From Psychrobacillus vulpis (GTDB taxonomy: Bacteria; Bacillota; Bacilli; Bacillales_A; Planococcaceae): a DNA stretch of 64,000 nt. Below are positions 40,114 through 48,245 of the stretch, piece by piece. The notes under the pieces are model-generated. The model was not told the origin of the DNA, did no database searches, and saw nothing but the letters and a program-made list of their open reading frames with translations. The DNA lies in assembly GCF_006861825.1 (NCBI RefSeq), contig NZ_VDGI01000008.1, forward strand, positions 409-64,408, given 5' to 3'. Position 1 is the stretch's first letter, and every line of letters starts with the position of its first letter. The translations under genes and the position numbers were made by a program.

Positions 40114-40902
40114 ATGAATTTTAGTGTACTAGCAAGTGGCAGCAGTGGAAATGCTATTTATGTGGAAAATGATGAGCATTCCTTTTTAGTAGATGTAGGC
40201 TTAAGCGGTAAGAAAATGGAACAACTTTTTAGTGGGATTAATCGAGATATGAAAAAACTTTCTGGCATTTTCGTTACGCATGAACATAGCGACCATATAA
40301 AAGGATTGGGTGTTGTCGCAAGAAAATACGGTGTTCCTATTTTTGCAAATGAAAAAACGTGGAAAGCAATGGATCCCCTTATTGGCAATGTGCCGGCAGA
40401 CCAACGCTTCCAATTTGATATGGAAACGGTTAAAACATTTGGAACAATAGATATCCAGTCTTTTGCAGTGTCACATGATGCTGCGGACCCAATGTTTTAT
40501 ATATTTCATGAAAATGGTCGTAAACTCGTTTTAATTACGGATACTGGGTATGTTAGTGATCGGATGAAAGGTCATATTAAGGGAGCAGATTCATTTGTCT
40601 TTGAAAGTAATCATGATGTTAGTATGCTTCAAATGGGACGTTACCCTTGGTCTATTAAAAGAAGAATATTAAGTGATGTAGGGCATGTGTCTAACGAAGA
40701 TGCAGCTGTCGCAATGAGTGAAGTAGTAGATACAAAAAATACACATATTTATTTATCTCATTTAAGTAAAGATAACAATATGAAAGATCTTGCGCGTATG
40801 AGTGTGTCACAAACACTACAATCCTGCGGCATTATTGCTGGAGAGTATGTACACCTCCATGATACAGATGCAGATAAACCTACTGAGTTAGTTGTTGTCT
40901 AA
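40114..40902 (+). CDS. walJ: Metallo-beta-lactamase fold exonuclease WalJ (YycJ)
   Basis: 262 aa (264 in B. subtilis). The N-terminus [16 protein letters not shown] and the metal-binding [11 protein letters not shown] (HxHxDH) motif are those of YycJ, a double-strand 5'-3' exonuclease implicated in mismatch repair and linked to cell-wall/division coordination. Last gene of walRKHIJ, 12 nt after walI. The ribosome site is AAGGAG. A strong terminator follows. Confidence 0.96.
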   Translation: MNFSVLASGSSGNAIYVENDEHSFLVDVGLSGKKMEQLFSGINRDMKKLSGIFVTHEHSDHIKGLGVVARKYGVPIFANEKTWKAMDPLIGNVPADQRFQFDMETVKTFGTIDIQSFAVSHDAADPMFYIFHENGRKLVLITDTGYVSDRMKGHIKGADSFVFESNHDVSMLQMGRYPWSIKRRILSDVGHVSNEDAAVAMSEVVDTKNTHIYLSHLSKDNNMKDLARMSVSQTLQSCGIIAGEYVHLHDTDADKPTELVVV

Positions 40903-40909
40903 TAAGAGT

Positions 40910-40933
40910 CCCAAAAGCATTTTTGCTTTTGGG
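40910..40933 (+). terminator. Terminator after walJ
   Basis: Perfect 9-bp stem CCCAAAAGC / GCTTTTGGG, 6-nt loop, then TTTTTTTT. Confidence 0.95.
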
Positions 40934-41002
40934 ATTTTTTTTGCTTTACGAAACAATAAAATTTTGTACATAAAGATAACTTCCTACAAGTGTTTCTACC
41001 TC

Positions 41003-41120
41003 CAGACTCCAGCGCCTTGCCCCTCGAGGTCAAATGTGAAATAGCTTCGGTGGCTAGAGAGCTGCCTCCTCACTATTCCCCATTTGCTTGTCGGAGCACG
41101 ATAGGCGCTTGCGCATTTGC
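41003..41120. repeat. Intergenic repeat of a second family
   Basis: A GC-richer block in AT-rich DNA with internal symmetry: CTCCAGCGCCTTGCC near the left end and ATAGGCGCTTGCGC near the right (AGCGCC / GGCGCT), and CAAATG / CATTTG inside. It begins with CTCCAGCGCC...CCCTCGAGGTCA, which I recognise as a short repeat scattered between genes in many Bacillus genomes. It is unrelated in sequence to the nested family. It fills the gap between walJ and htrA and contains no gene. Confidence 0.7.
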
Positions 41121-41235
41121 TACATCCAAATTTCATCTACGTTTTATTTAATTTTTAATTGATTTTCATCTAATTTTAATGTGGATTGGGTAAATTAAGA
41201 ATACAAACATATATGTATAAGAAAGGGAGATGAAA

Positions 41236-42432
41236 ATGGACAATTATAATCCATATGAACCAATAGAAGAACCAAAAAAAGAAAAGAAAAAAGGATTGGC
41301 AGGTTACTTTTTCAGTGCTTTAGCAGGAGTGATGGTAGGGGCTTTACTCGTTTGGTTTTTAATACCTTCGGTTGTAACGAACTTACCAATAACAAAAACT
41401 GCTAAAACACCTATGGAAACAAAACAGTTATCTGTTGATGTGACAACGGATGTTACGGGAGCAGTTGAAAAAGCTTCAGGAGCGGTAGTCGGTGTTACAA
41501 ATATTCAATCGGTTACTGATTTTTGGAGTCAATCACAATCTACAAAAGAAGCTGGAACAGGTTCAGGAGTTATTTATAAAAAAGAAGGTGGAAAGGCATA
41601 CGTCATTACAAATTACCATGTTGTTGAAGGTGCGAAAAAATTAGAAGTAACATTAGCCGACGGAACAAAAGTAGAAGCAAATCTGGTAGGTAGTGATATT
41701 TGGAGCGATTTAGCAGTGCTTGAAATTGATGATGCAGGAGTAGAATCCGTAATTGAATTCGGAGATTCCGATGCATTAAAACAAGGAGAAACAGTAATTG
41801 CTATTGGTAATCCACTTGGACTTGAGTTTTATGGGTCTGTAACAACTGGTGTTGTATCAGGTAAGGATCGTGCAATTCCTGTAGATTTAAATGAAGACGG
41901 TGTGGAAGACTGGCAGGCAGAAGCTTTACAAACTGATGCAGCGATTAACCCTGGTAACAGTGGTGGTGCTTTAATCAACTTAGCTGGTCAACTAGTAGGT
42001 ATTAACTCCATGAAAATTTCTGAATCGACAGTAGAAGGAATGGGTCTTGCAATTCCAGTAAACTCTGCAATTCCGATTATTGAAGATCTGGAGCAAAACG
42101 GAAAAGTAAATCGTCCTTCTATGGGTGTAACATTAATAGACTTAACAAATGTACCAGCATTCCATCAAAGAGATACATTAAAATTACCTGAAGAAGTAAC
42201 TACAGGCGTAGTAATCGATGAAGTTGTTCCGAATTCACCAGCAGAAACAGCTGGAATGAAATCCTATGATGTCATCGTGGAAATGGACGGGAAGAAAATA
42301 GAAAATACAATTGATTTAAGAAAACACTTATACAACGAAAAAGAAATAGGTGACCAATTAAAAGTAAAAGTATATCGACAAGGAAAACTAGTTGAACTAA
42401 CACTAAAATTAGTGGAGACAGACACCTTGTAA
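41236..42432 (+). CDS. HtrA-type trypsin-like serine protease with PDZ domain
   Basis: 398 aa. N-terminal cytosolic tail, a membrane anchor (about residues 20-47), an extracellular protease domain with triad H128 (TNYHVVEG), D158 (SDLAVLE) and S242 (NPGNSGGALIN), then one PDZ domain (about 305-395). HtrA proteases degrade or refold misfolded exported proteins. The B. subtilis neighbour at this locus is HtrC (YycK). ATG 41236 was chosen because AAAGGGAG is 7 nt upstream; ATG 41230 lies against it. CssRS control is known for htrA/htrB paralogues, but no operator was identified here. Confidence 0.95.
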   Translation: MDNYNPYEPIEEPKKEKKKGLAGYFFSALAGVMVGALLVWFLIPSVVTNLPITKTAKTPMETKQLSVDVTTDVTGAVEKASGAVVGVTNIQSVTDFWSQSQSTKEAGTGSGVIYKKEGGKAYVITNYHVVEGAKKLEVTLADGTKVEANLVGSDIWSDLAVLEIDDAGVESVIEFGDSDALKQGETVIAIGNPLGLEFYGSVTTGVVSGKDRAIPVDLNEDGVEDWQAEALQTDAAINPGNSGGALINLAGQLVGINSMKISESTVEGMGLAIPVNSAIPIIEDLEQNGKVNRPSMGVTLIDLTNVPAFHQRDTLKLPEEVTTGVVIDEVVPNSPAETAGMKSYDVIVEMDGKKIENTIDLRKHLYNEKEIGDQLKVKVYRQGKLVELTLKLVETDTL

Positions 42433-42435
42433 ACA

Positions 42436-42850
42436 TGTGGATAACATACAATTGTAAATAAAAGATTTACACTGTGAGTAGGGAAAGAAACGCTTGTCTT
42501 TCCTACTCACTTTTTGTTTGGTAAAATAGGTTGTGGATAAGAACGTACAATATGTGTATAACTTAGCGAATTATTTGTAAATAGAAAGGAAGCGAAAAAT
42601 TGAGAATATTCAGTTGCGAAACCCATATAAATCAAGCGTTAGACATGTTCGTTGCAGAACAAAAAACTTTTCCAATGCTAGAAGAATTAAAAGATGACGA
42701 AAAGTTATCCACAAAATGCACATACTGTGATAACTCTGCAGTATATATTGTGGCAAACGAAAAATAAATTACAATATGTAGATAAGTTTGTGGATATGTG
42801 GATAATTAATGTGCATAATTTGTTTGTAAATGAATTGTAAAGGTGGATAA
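42436..42850. other. DnaA-box cluster around the CxxH/CxxC gene and rlmH start
   Basis: Exact boxes at 42436-42444, 42532-42540, 42705-42713 and 42797-42805. One-mismatch boxes are at 42553-42561 (TGTGTATAA), 42777-42785 (TGTAGATAA), 42789-42797 (TGTGGATAT) and 42842-42850 (GGTGGATAA). Eight boxes in 415 nt, all but one in the same orientation, running through a small gene. In B. subtilis a DnaA-box cluster that restrains replication initiation lies at the rlmH (yydA) locus, so this is probably its counterpart. Confidence 0.8.
42600..42767 (+). CDS. Small CxxH/CxxC protein (BA_5709 family)
   Basis: 55 aa from TTG 42600, with AAAGGA 9 nt upstream. Too short to be called easily. The sequence starts MRIFSCETHINQALDMFV and ends STKCTYCDNSAVYIVANEK. 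CETH near the N-terminus and CTYC near the C-terminus are the paired metal-binding motifs of a small family found just upstream of rlmH in Bacillales. Presumably binds zinc; function unknown. A consensus DnaA box lies inside the gene. Confidence 0.88.
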   Translation: MRIFSCETHINQALDMFVAEQKTFPMLEELKDDEKLSTKCTYCDNSAVYIVANEK

Positions 42851-42853
42851 CTT

Positions 42854-43333
42854 GTGAATATACAAATTATCTCTGTTGGGAAACTAAAAGAGAAATACTT
42901 AAAAATGGGGATAGAGGAATATACAAAACGATTAAATAGCTATGCAAAAATCGATCTAGTAGAAGTCCCTGACGAAAAAGCTCCGGAGCAACTAAGTCCT
43001 GCCGATATGGAAATCGTGAAGAAAAAGGAAGGAGATCGTATTTTAGCAAAAATAGGTGCGGATACATACGTCATTGCCCTAGCAATTGACGGCAAAATGA
43101 AATCTTCTGAAGAACTAGCAAGTGGATTAGAATCCCTAATGACCTACGGAAGAAGTAAAGTAGCATTCGTTATTGGTGGTTCACTTGGTTTACACGACGA
43201 AGTGTTGAAACGAGCAGACGAAAAGCTATCATTCGGGAAAATGACATTACCCCATCAGCTAATGAAGTTAGTGTTAGTGGAGCAGATCTATCGGAGTTTT
43301 AGAATTATGAAGGGTGAACCGTATCATAAGTAA
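42854..43333 (+). CDS. rlmH: 23S rRNA pseudouridine-1915 N3-methyltransferase RlmH
   Basis: 159 aa from GTG, exactly the B. subtilis and S. aureus (OrfX) length. SPOUT methyltransferase: [19 protein letters not shown] at the start, [18 protein letters not shown] in the SAM-binding knot and the C-terminal [19 protein letters not shown]. It methylates pseudouridine 1915 in helix 69 of 23S rRNA. In staphylococci the last 15-20 bases of this gene are the SCC integration site; the corresponding bases here recur twice downstream (44844, 45944). Confidence 0.98.
   Translation: MNIQIISVGKLKEKYLKMGIEEYTKRLNSYAKIDLVEVPDEKAPEQLSPADMEIVKKKEGDRILAKIGADTYVIALAIDGKMKSSEELASGLESLMTYGRSKVAFVIGGSLGLHDEVLKRADEKLSFGKMTLPHQLMKLVLVEQIYRSFRIMKGEPYHK
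43314..43332 (+). repeat. rlmH 3'-end att-like site, copy 1
   Basis: GTGAACCGTATCATAAGTA at the very end of rlmH. It contains TATCATAA, as the SCC integration site in staphylococcal orfX does. Near copies lie at 44844-44862 (16/19) and 45944-45962 (18/19). Confidence 0.65.
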
Positions 43334-43350
43334 GTGCGGTTTATGAAAAG

Positions 43351-43389
43351 AACCACCAAAACGTAATAATCATGCGTTTTAGGTGGTTT
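43351..43389 (+). terminator. Terminator after rlmH
   Basis: AACCACCAAAACG / CGTTTTAGGTGGTT stem with a 12-nt loop, then TTTCTTTTT. It could also serve the convergent minus-strand gene at 43429-43947. Confidence 0.8.
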
Positions 43390-43428
43390 CTTTTTATTTA
43401 ATAGACATCAATCGATTTACTCGTCATC

Positions 43429-43947
43429 TTACTTAAAGCGTATCTTCATTGTATTAGCATCCAAAATTAATGCAACAGGTTTGCCAATAATAAATTCTTC
43501 AGCACTTATATGAAGTAGCTGATTATCCCAATGTTTAAACTGAATCATATCTAAATCGATTGGTGGATTTATTTCTTGTTGCTGTGAAAGCGTTCCTTCG
43601 ATTGTAAAAATTGTATAATCGTCTGAAAAAATAGGGTCTCCATTAGGTGTAACAGTAAAATTCCTTAATGTATGCCCTAAATCCCAAAAGTCATGTGCTA
43701 TATAGTCAGTAGGATTATTACAGTCAATTTCGTATAAATAATTACCCGTTAACACATAGCAAGTTGCGTACTTTGAAGAAACAGCAACACTATATGGTGC
43801 CCCACGAAATTGTCCATAAAACTCGTTGTAATTTTCGTCTTCAAATTTTACCCATGTCCAATCTTCAACGGAAATAGGCGCATCGAAAATTTGTTCAGGA
43901 TATTTGCCAGCTAGTGGTTGCTCTGTTATTTGTACGTGTATAATCAT
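43429..43947 (-). CDS. Hypothetical protein
   Basis: 172 aa, not recognised. No signal peptide or membrane segment; rich in aromatic and acidic residues and probably mostly beta strand (TWVKFEDENYNEFYGQFRG, GNYLYEIDCNNP, DYTIFTIEGTL). The start has AGGAG 8 nt upstream. It is the first gene after rlmH, convergent to it, in the segment bounded by rlmH-end-like repeats, so it is probably accessory cargo. Confidence 0.7.
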   Translation of the reverse strand: MIIHVQITEQPLAGKYPEQIFDAPISVEDWTWVKFEDENYNEFYGQFRGAPYSVAVSSKYATCYVLTGNYLYEIDCNNPTDYIAHDFWDLGHTLRNFTVTPNGDPIFSDDYTIFTIEGTLSQQQEINPPIDLDMIQFKHWDNQLLHISAEEFIIGKPVALILDANTMKIRFK

Positions 43948-44094
43948 TGTGGTTAGCTCCTATAAAATAACTGCCTACAGTCTTTAAGTGCTTAACGTTG
44001 AATTATAGCAAGAGTTTTTAATTTATATTAAGACATAGTATATAATAAGTATATTAAAAATATGAAAGCTAAGGCTTTGAGAGGAGCTGAAAAA

Positions 44095-44820
44095 ATGTTC
44101 GAACAAATCGATTTAAAAAAGCATCAGCTGGATGCAAAACGACCACTTTCTAAATATACAGTCCAAAGTCTGCGTGAAAAGCTATTTTTAGAATGGACAT
44201 ACAACTCAAACGCAATCGAAGGAAATACATTAACAATCAATGAAACGAAAGTAGTCCTTGAAGGGATTACTGTCGGTGGCAAAACGATGCGAGAGCATTT
44301 AGAAGTCATTAACCATCGAGATGCGATTTCATATGTTGAAGATATTGTACGAAAAGAAGAGCCGTTTTCAGAGTGGCAAATTAAAAATTTACATCGTTTA
44401 GTGTTAAAGGGAATTGATGATGGTTATGCGGGCGTGTACCGTGATCAGCAAGTGTTTATATCAGGTGCTATCCATACACCGCCACCACCGTTTAAAATTC
44501 AGGAGCAAATGGACGCTTTAATGAGTTGGTATGACGGGGAAGCACAGAATTTACATCCAATCGTTCGAGGTGCAATGCTGCATGCCATTTTTGTAGGCAT
44601 TCACCCGTTTATTGATGGGAACGGTCGTACATCAAGATTGTTATTAAACTTAGAGTTAATGAAATCTGGCTATCCTCCAATTATTATTCGGGTAGAGAAT
44701 CGTTTAGCGTACTATAATGCTTTAGATAAAGCACATACGACAGAGGATTATACGGACTTTGTTGAACTAGTTGCGAAGGAAGTTGAAGCTTCATTAGATT
44801 TATATTTGAGTGCAGTATAA
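44095..44820 (+). CDS. Fic family protein (AMP-transferase fold)
   Basis: 241 aa from ATG 44095, with GAGGAG 8 nt upstream; an ATG at 44062 is in frame but lacks a ribosome site. The core motif HPFIDGNGRTSRL (H170) is a complete HPFx(D/E)GN(G/K)R active site. TYNSNAIEGN at about residues 30-39 matches the (S/T)xxxE(G/N) inhibitory helix of class II Fic proteins, which blocks ATP binding until relieved. The family transfers AMP (sometimes other nucleotides) to target proteins. The target is unknown and no antitoxin gene is adjacent, consistent with built-in inhibition. It sits between two rlmH-end-like repeats. Confidence 0.93.
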   Translation: MFEQIDLKKHQLDAKRPLSKYTVQSLREKLFLEWTYNSNAIEGNTLTINETKVVLEGITVGGKTMREHLEVINHRDAISYVEDIVRKEEPFSEWQIKNLHRLVLKGIDDGYAGVYRDQQVFISGAIHTPPPPFKIQEQMDALMSWYDGEAQNLHPIVRGAMLHAIFVGIHPFIDGNGRTSRLLLNLELMKSGYPPIIIRVENRLAYYNALDKAHTTEDYTDFVELVAKEVEASLDLYLSAV

Positions 44821-44843
44821 AAACCGCACTTACATTAGTTGCG

Positions 44844-44862
44844 GAGAACCGTATCACAAATA
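44844..44862 (+). repeat. rlmH 3'-end-like repeat, copy 2 (within a hairpin)
   Basis: GAGAACCGTATCACAAATA matches the rlmH end at 16 of 19 bases and continues AAGTG..CGGTT as rlmH does. It also forms a perfect 12-bp hairpin with the following bases (GAACCGTATCAC 44846-44857 / GTGATACGGTTC 44864-44875) that can end the fic transcript. Just before it, 44821-44833 (AAACCGCACTTAC) is an exact inverted copy of 43330-43342 at the rlmH end. Confidence 0.6.
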
Positions 44863-44875
44863 AGTGATACGGTTC

Positions 44876-45231
44876 TTTGCTTATGAAATAGGAGTAGATT
44901 TGTACAATTATTCATAAAAATATTTAGGACTATTTTGGTAATGTGGGGGATAAATCAAATCAAGATAATCTAAGTCTAGTAAATAAAAAAATTATAGTTT
45001 TTTTAGATAGTTAATAATAGAGAAAAATAATAAAATTATATTTGAGGATAGATGTATAAAATGTATGCGATGTTATAATTTTTGTCTTAATAAAACTATA
45101 AAAAGGAAAGGAGAAGCTACTAGATAAAATATCAAAAATAAATAGTCAGAGTACAAAGAATTCATAAAATATTGATAAATAGGTATTCAAAGTTATTTTT
45201 TGTATATATCTTGAGTAGTAGCGATAGAAAA
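44876..45231. other. AT-rich gene-free region before the Dph6-like gene
   Basis: About 355 very AT-rich nt. TATAAT lies at 45074-45079 but without a good -35. A ribosome-site-like AAAGGAGAAG lies near 45109-45118 with no start codon at useful distance, as if an original 5' end had been lost. Nothing else was recognised. Confidence 0.5.
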
Positions 45232-45912
45232 ATGAACAAATGGATTGATGGTGCAAAAAATAAAAAGTTCGTAGCATCATATAGTGGAGGGAAAGACAGT
45301 ACTTTAGCATTATATAAAACTATGCAAGAAGGAACAGCCATAGGAATTATTGTAATGATGGAGGCAACTGGAGAAAGGTCAAGATCACATAGTCTTATTC
45401 CATCGGTGCTTAAAGCACAAGCAGAATCTATAGGACTTCCGCTTTACACAGGGGCTGCGACATGGGAGGGTTATGAAGGAGTTTTTGTAAAGCTACTAAA
45501 AGAAGCGAAAGAAATAGGAGCAGAGGTGCTTGTAACAGGTGATATTGATGTACCAGAACAAGATTGTTGGCATGAAAGAGTTACAAGCAGTGTAGGGCTT
45601 GAACTTGGTATGCCACTTTGGCAAAAGGGCCATAAAGATGTAGTAGAGGAGTTTATACATTTAGGCTTTGTAACAAAGGTAGTGACAGTTAATTTGAAAA
45701 AAGGAATGAAAGAAGAAGATCTTGGACGTGTACTTACTTTAGAATATATGAAAGAGTTAGAAGAAAGGGGTATCGACCCTTGTGGCGAAGCAGGAGAGTT
45801 CCATACTACAGTTATAAGTGGGCCACTTTTTAAACAAGATTTAAAGGTTAAAAATGGTGAGATTACGTCAAAAGGTGATTACATGTACCTAACATTAGAA
45901 TTAGAAAATTAA
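45232..45912 (+). CDS. Dph6-related ATP pyrophosphatase
   Basis: 226 aa from ATG 45232. PP-loop SGGKDST at residues 18-24, then GDIDVPEQDCWHERV and a C-terminal GIDPCGEAGEFHT, the hallmarks of the Dph6/MJ0570 family (diphthine-ammonia ligase in eukaryotes). Bacteria lack diphthamide, so the substrate here is unknown; some bacterial relatives work on small cofactors. The start is uncertain: no clear ribosome site precedes ATG 45232, and a TTG at 45172 would add 20 unlike residues. It lies alone between two rlmH-end-like repeats, so was probably acquired. Confidence 0.85.
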   Translation: MNKWIDGAKNKKFVASYSGGKDSTLALYKTMQEGTAIGIIVMMEATGERSRSHSLIPSVLKAQAESIGLPLYTGAATWEGYEGVFVKLLKEAKEIGAEVLVTGDIDVPEQDCWHERVTSSVGLELGMPLWQKGHKDVVEEFIHLGFVTKVVTVNLKKGMKEEDLGRVLTLEYMKELEERGIDPCGEAGEFHTTVISGPLFKQDLKVKNGEITSKGDYMYLTLELEN

Positions 45913-45943
45913 CATTTTGAAAATAACATCCATTGAAGGTGCA

Positions 45944-45962
45944 GTGAACCGTATCAAAAGTA
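45944..45962 (+). repeat. rlmH 3'-end-like repeat, copy 3
   Basis: GTGAACCGTATCAAAAGTA matches the rlmH end (43314-43332) at 18 of 19 positions, preceded by a similar TGAAGG. It lies 31 nt after the stop of the Dph6-like gene and is in the same orientation as the other copies. Confidence 0.6.
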
Positions 45963-46171
45963 TTTTGTTAGATGTTTTTGTAGCATCACTTACGGGATTC
46001 TTAAAAAAGCTGAAATATACAAATTTCTTATAATTATTTATGTATATCTCAGCTAGAATCTCTTCAGTTAGTGTCTGCGAAATGGATCAAGTATTACTCT
46101 CAAAAATTTGGGATAAATAAAAACCCTATAAATTTTTTAATCTGAACTAATACAATGTTTTTCCATAACTT

Positions 46172-46663
46172 CTAACACCAAACTATAATTTTATAGGGTG
46201 TGGTTTGGGCGGGAATACTTCTTGTAGTAGGACCATAGATAACAATTAGATTTCGGTTTGCAGGATTTTTTGTAAAAGCTTGCCCATTTGTCAATAATAT
46301 TGGAGTATATGGTGAAATATTTAATTTTAATTGCCCATCACTACTCACCAATTGACTATTAAAGTAATCTACTTTTACATTTTGATTAATACTATCTTTT
46401 ACTACAACCAGTGCCCGATATTGCGGTGGGTAAATAAGAGGAACAGGGGCATTTCCATCATAGTATCCAGTTACCCTATCTCCTACTGTTACCATTACAT
46501 GGTCTACAAAATAAGTAGTGGGTGACACTACGAAATTTACTAAAGACCCGTTTCCGTTATCTACAGACATTAATGTATAACAACCTTCCCCTTCACCATT
46601 AACCCCTATCATAAAATCACTAATCATGGTAACGGTACCATGAAACGCTTGAAAATTTACCAT
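46172..46663 (-). CDS. Conserved hypothetical protein
   Basis: 163 aa from ATG 46663 (GGAGG 7 nt upstream; a TTG at 46669 is possible). No signal peptide or membrane segment. The sequence looks like a single beta-rich domain: VNFQAFHGTVTMISDFMIG, FVVSPTTYFVD, VGDRVTGYYDGNAPVPLIYP and TTRSIPAQTTPYKIIV. It resembles proteins annotated only as hypothetical in Bacilli and Clostridia, as far as I can recall; I cannot assign a function. An inverted repeat ACCCTATAAA / TTTATAGGGT (46123 / 46190 region) brackets its stop. Confidence 0.75.
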   Translation of the reverse strand: MVNFQAFHGTVTMISDFMIGVNGEGEGCYTLMSVDNGNGSLVNFVVSPTTYFVDHVMVTVGDRVTGYYDGNAPVPLIYPPQYRALVVVKDSINQNVKVDYFNSQLVSSDGQLKLNISPYTPILLTNGQAFTKNPANRNLIVIYGPTTRSIPAQTTPYKIIVWC

Positions 46664-46795
46664 ACTCAAACCTCCATCGCTATTTAAACATATACCAATG
46701 TATGTTATGCATTCCTATTGAAAATGGTCCCCCTCGGACGAATGGTATAAATAAAGGCAAAATTAAAAGTTAACTTAATTAACAAGGAGAATGGC

Positions 46796-46888
46796 ATGAC
46801 GATTTTTGACGCTATACTCCTTTTTGTATCTATTTCTATTTCATTATTGGAAGATTATCGTTACCATAAGGATATGAAATCCAGATAA
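46796..46888 (+). CDS. Tiny single-pass membrane protein (30 aa)
   Basis: An ATG with AAGGAG 8 nt upstream opens 30 codons: an N-terminal hydrophobic helix (IFDAILLFVSISISLL) followed by a charged tail (EDYRYHKDMKSR). It ends 41 nt before the sensor kinase start, same strand. No homologue is known to me. The good ribosome site, the membrane-helix composition and its place just ahead of a kinase support a real gene or regulatory leader peptide. Confidence 0.45.
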   Translation: MTIFDAILLFVSISISLLEDYRYHKDMKSR

Positions 46889-46929
46889 TCTATGTGTTTC
46901 AATTAATAAAGAAGGAAGTACCTGTTTTT

Positions 46930-48237
46930 ATGAAAAATCGTAAAATAAAACTAATTTTAGTGTTATCTACTGTTTTATTATTATTGTTTACAAGCTTAAA
47001 TGTCTTTACCTCTTATGTGAAGATGAAAAGGACGGTTGAAGAATCAATCGGAAACCAAAGTCTTGAAGCAGCAAAAACCATTGCGGCAGCAATAGATACA
47101 GATACATATCAGCAATTTTTGAATGACCCCGTGAGAAATGAATATTATTGGGAATTGAGAAGCTATTTAAATGATGCAAGAGAAAAACTGGGTGCTTTAT
47201 ATGTGTATACATTGGAAGTAGATAATCCTAAAGTATCGAAAGCAATGATAGCCGGAGTACCGAAGGAAATAGAAGAGGGCTTTATAATTGGAGAGGCTTG
47301 CACAGTACCCGAAGAGCAGGTCAAAAGAGCCTATGAAGAAAAAACATATGTAACAGGTGTAATTGAGGATTCTAGTTATGGCTCTTATCTTTCAGTTGGA
47401 GTACCGATAAAGGATGAAGCAGGAAAGGTGATAGGATACCTAGGAATTGATATTAGTGCAGATACACTCAATGATATCAAAGGGAAAGTACTGAAAAATA
47501 ATATCCTCCTCTTCGTCTTTAATGGTGTTTTTATTTTGATCGTAGTAGGATCTTTTTTATTTTTACAAAGATGGTATCAAAAAGAAGTGACAAAGGAGAT
47601 AGGGTATACAGAAGATACGTACCAAACAGAAATTAAAACATTAATCACCTCTGTCTCCTCTTTAAGACATGATTTCACCAATCATATTCAAGTTTTACAC
47701 GGACTTCTTCAATTAGGGGAATCTGCTCAGGCACAACAATACGTAGAATCATTGTCTAAAGAAGTTCAGGCTATTGAATCTCTAAAATTTAATATAGATC
47801 ACCTTGGTCTTTCTATATTATTGCAAACAAAGAAACTGGCTGCACAAAATTATAATATTGATATGGATTTTACAATTTCTCATGATGCATTCAATAAAAT
47901 AAAAACAACAGATTTAATCAAAATACTATCGAATTTAATAGATAATGCCATTGATGCAACAATAGAATTACCTGAGGATGAACGTAAAATTACGATTGGC
48001 TGTGAAGCAGATGATACGCATTATGTATTTAAGATTACAAATACAGGGCCTAAGATTATGGAAAATGAACATATTTTTAAACAAGGCTATTCAACAAAAA
48101 AAATAGAAAAAGGAAAAATAAGAGGGCAAGGATTATTTATTGTGAAGGAAATAGTGAGTAAGTATAATGGAAAAATCTTAATCGATTCAACAAATGAATT
48201 AGAGACTACAGCTATTGTGGAAATCCCTCGAAAGTAA
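46930..48237 (+). CDS. Orphan sensor histidine kinase (CitA/DcuS-like core)
   Basis: 435 aa from ATG 46930 (GAAGGAAG upstream); an open frame from GTG 46894 has no ribosome site. Two membrane helices (about 7-27 and 190-210) flank an extracellular sensor domain resembling a Cache/PAS fold (AGVPKEI..., GVPIKDEAGKVIGYLGIDIS). The kinase core has SLRHDFTNHIQVLHGLLQLG, the SpoOB-type phospho-acceptor helix of citrate/malate and natK-type kinases, then NLIDNAIDAT and a GHKL ATPase. No response regulator lies nearby on either side; the small ORF before it may be a partner. Confidence 0.88.
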   Translation: MKNRKIKLILVLSTVLLLLFTSLNVFTSYVKMKRTVEESIGNQSLEAAKTIAAAIDTDTYQQFLNDPVRNEYYWELRSYLNDAREKLGALYVYTLEVDNPKVSKAMIAGVPKEIEEGFIIGEACTVPEEQVKRAYEEKTYVTGVIEDSSYGSYLSVGVPIKDEAGKVIGYLGIDISADTLNDIKGKVLKNNILLFVFNGVFILIVVGSFLFLQRWYQKEVTKEIGYTEDTYQTEIKTLITSVSSLRHDFTNHIQVLHGLLQLGESAQAQQYVESLSKEVQAIESLKFNIDHLGLSILLQTKKLAAQNYNIDMDFTISHDAFNKIKTTDLIKILSNLIDNAIDATIELPEDERKITIGCEADDTHYVFKITNTGPKIMENEHIFKQGYSTKKIEKGKIRGQGLFIVKEIVSKYNGKILIDSTNELETTAIVEIPRK

Positions 48238-48245
48238 TGAAAGTG

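Noticed and set aside
44846-44875. Hairpin after fic as only a terminator
   Set aside because: It may well terminate transcription, but its identity with the rlmH 3' end and the inverted fragment beside it is not explained by that alone, so it was reported as an att-like repeat.
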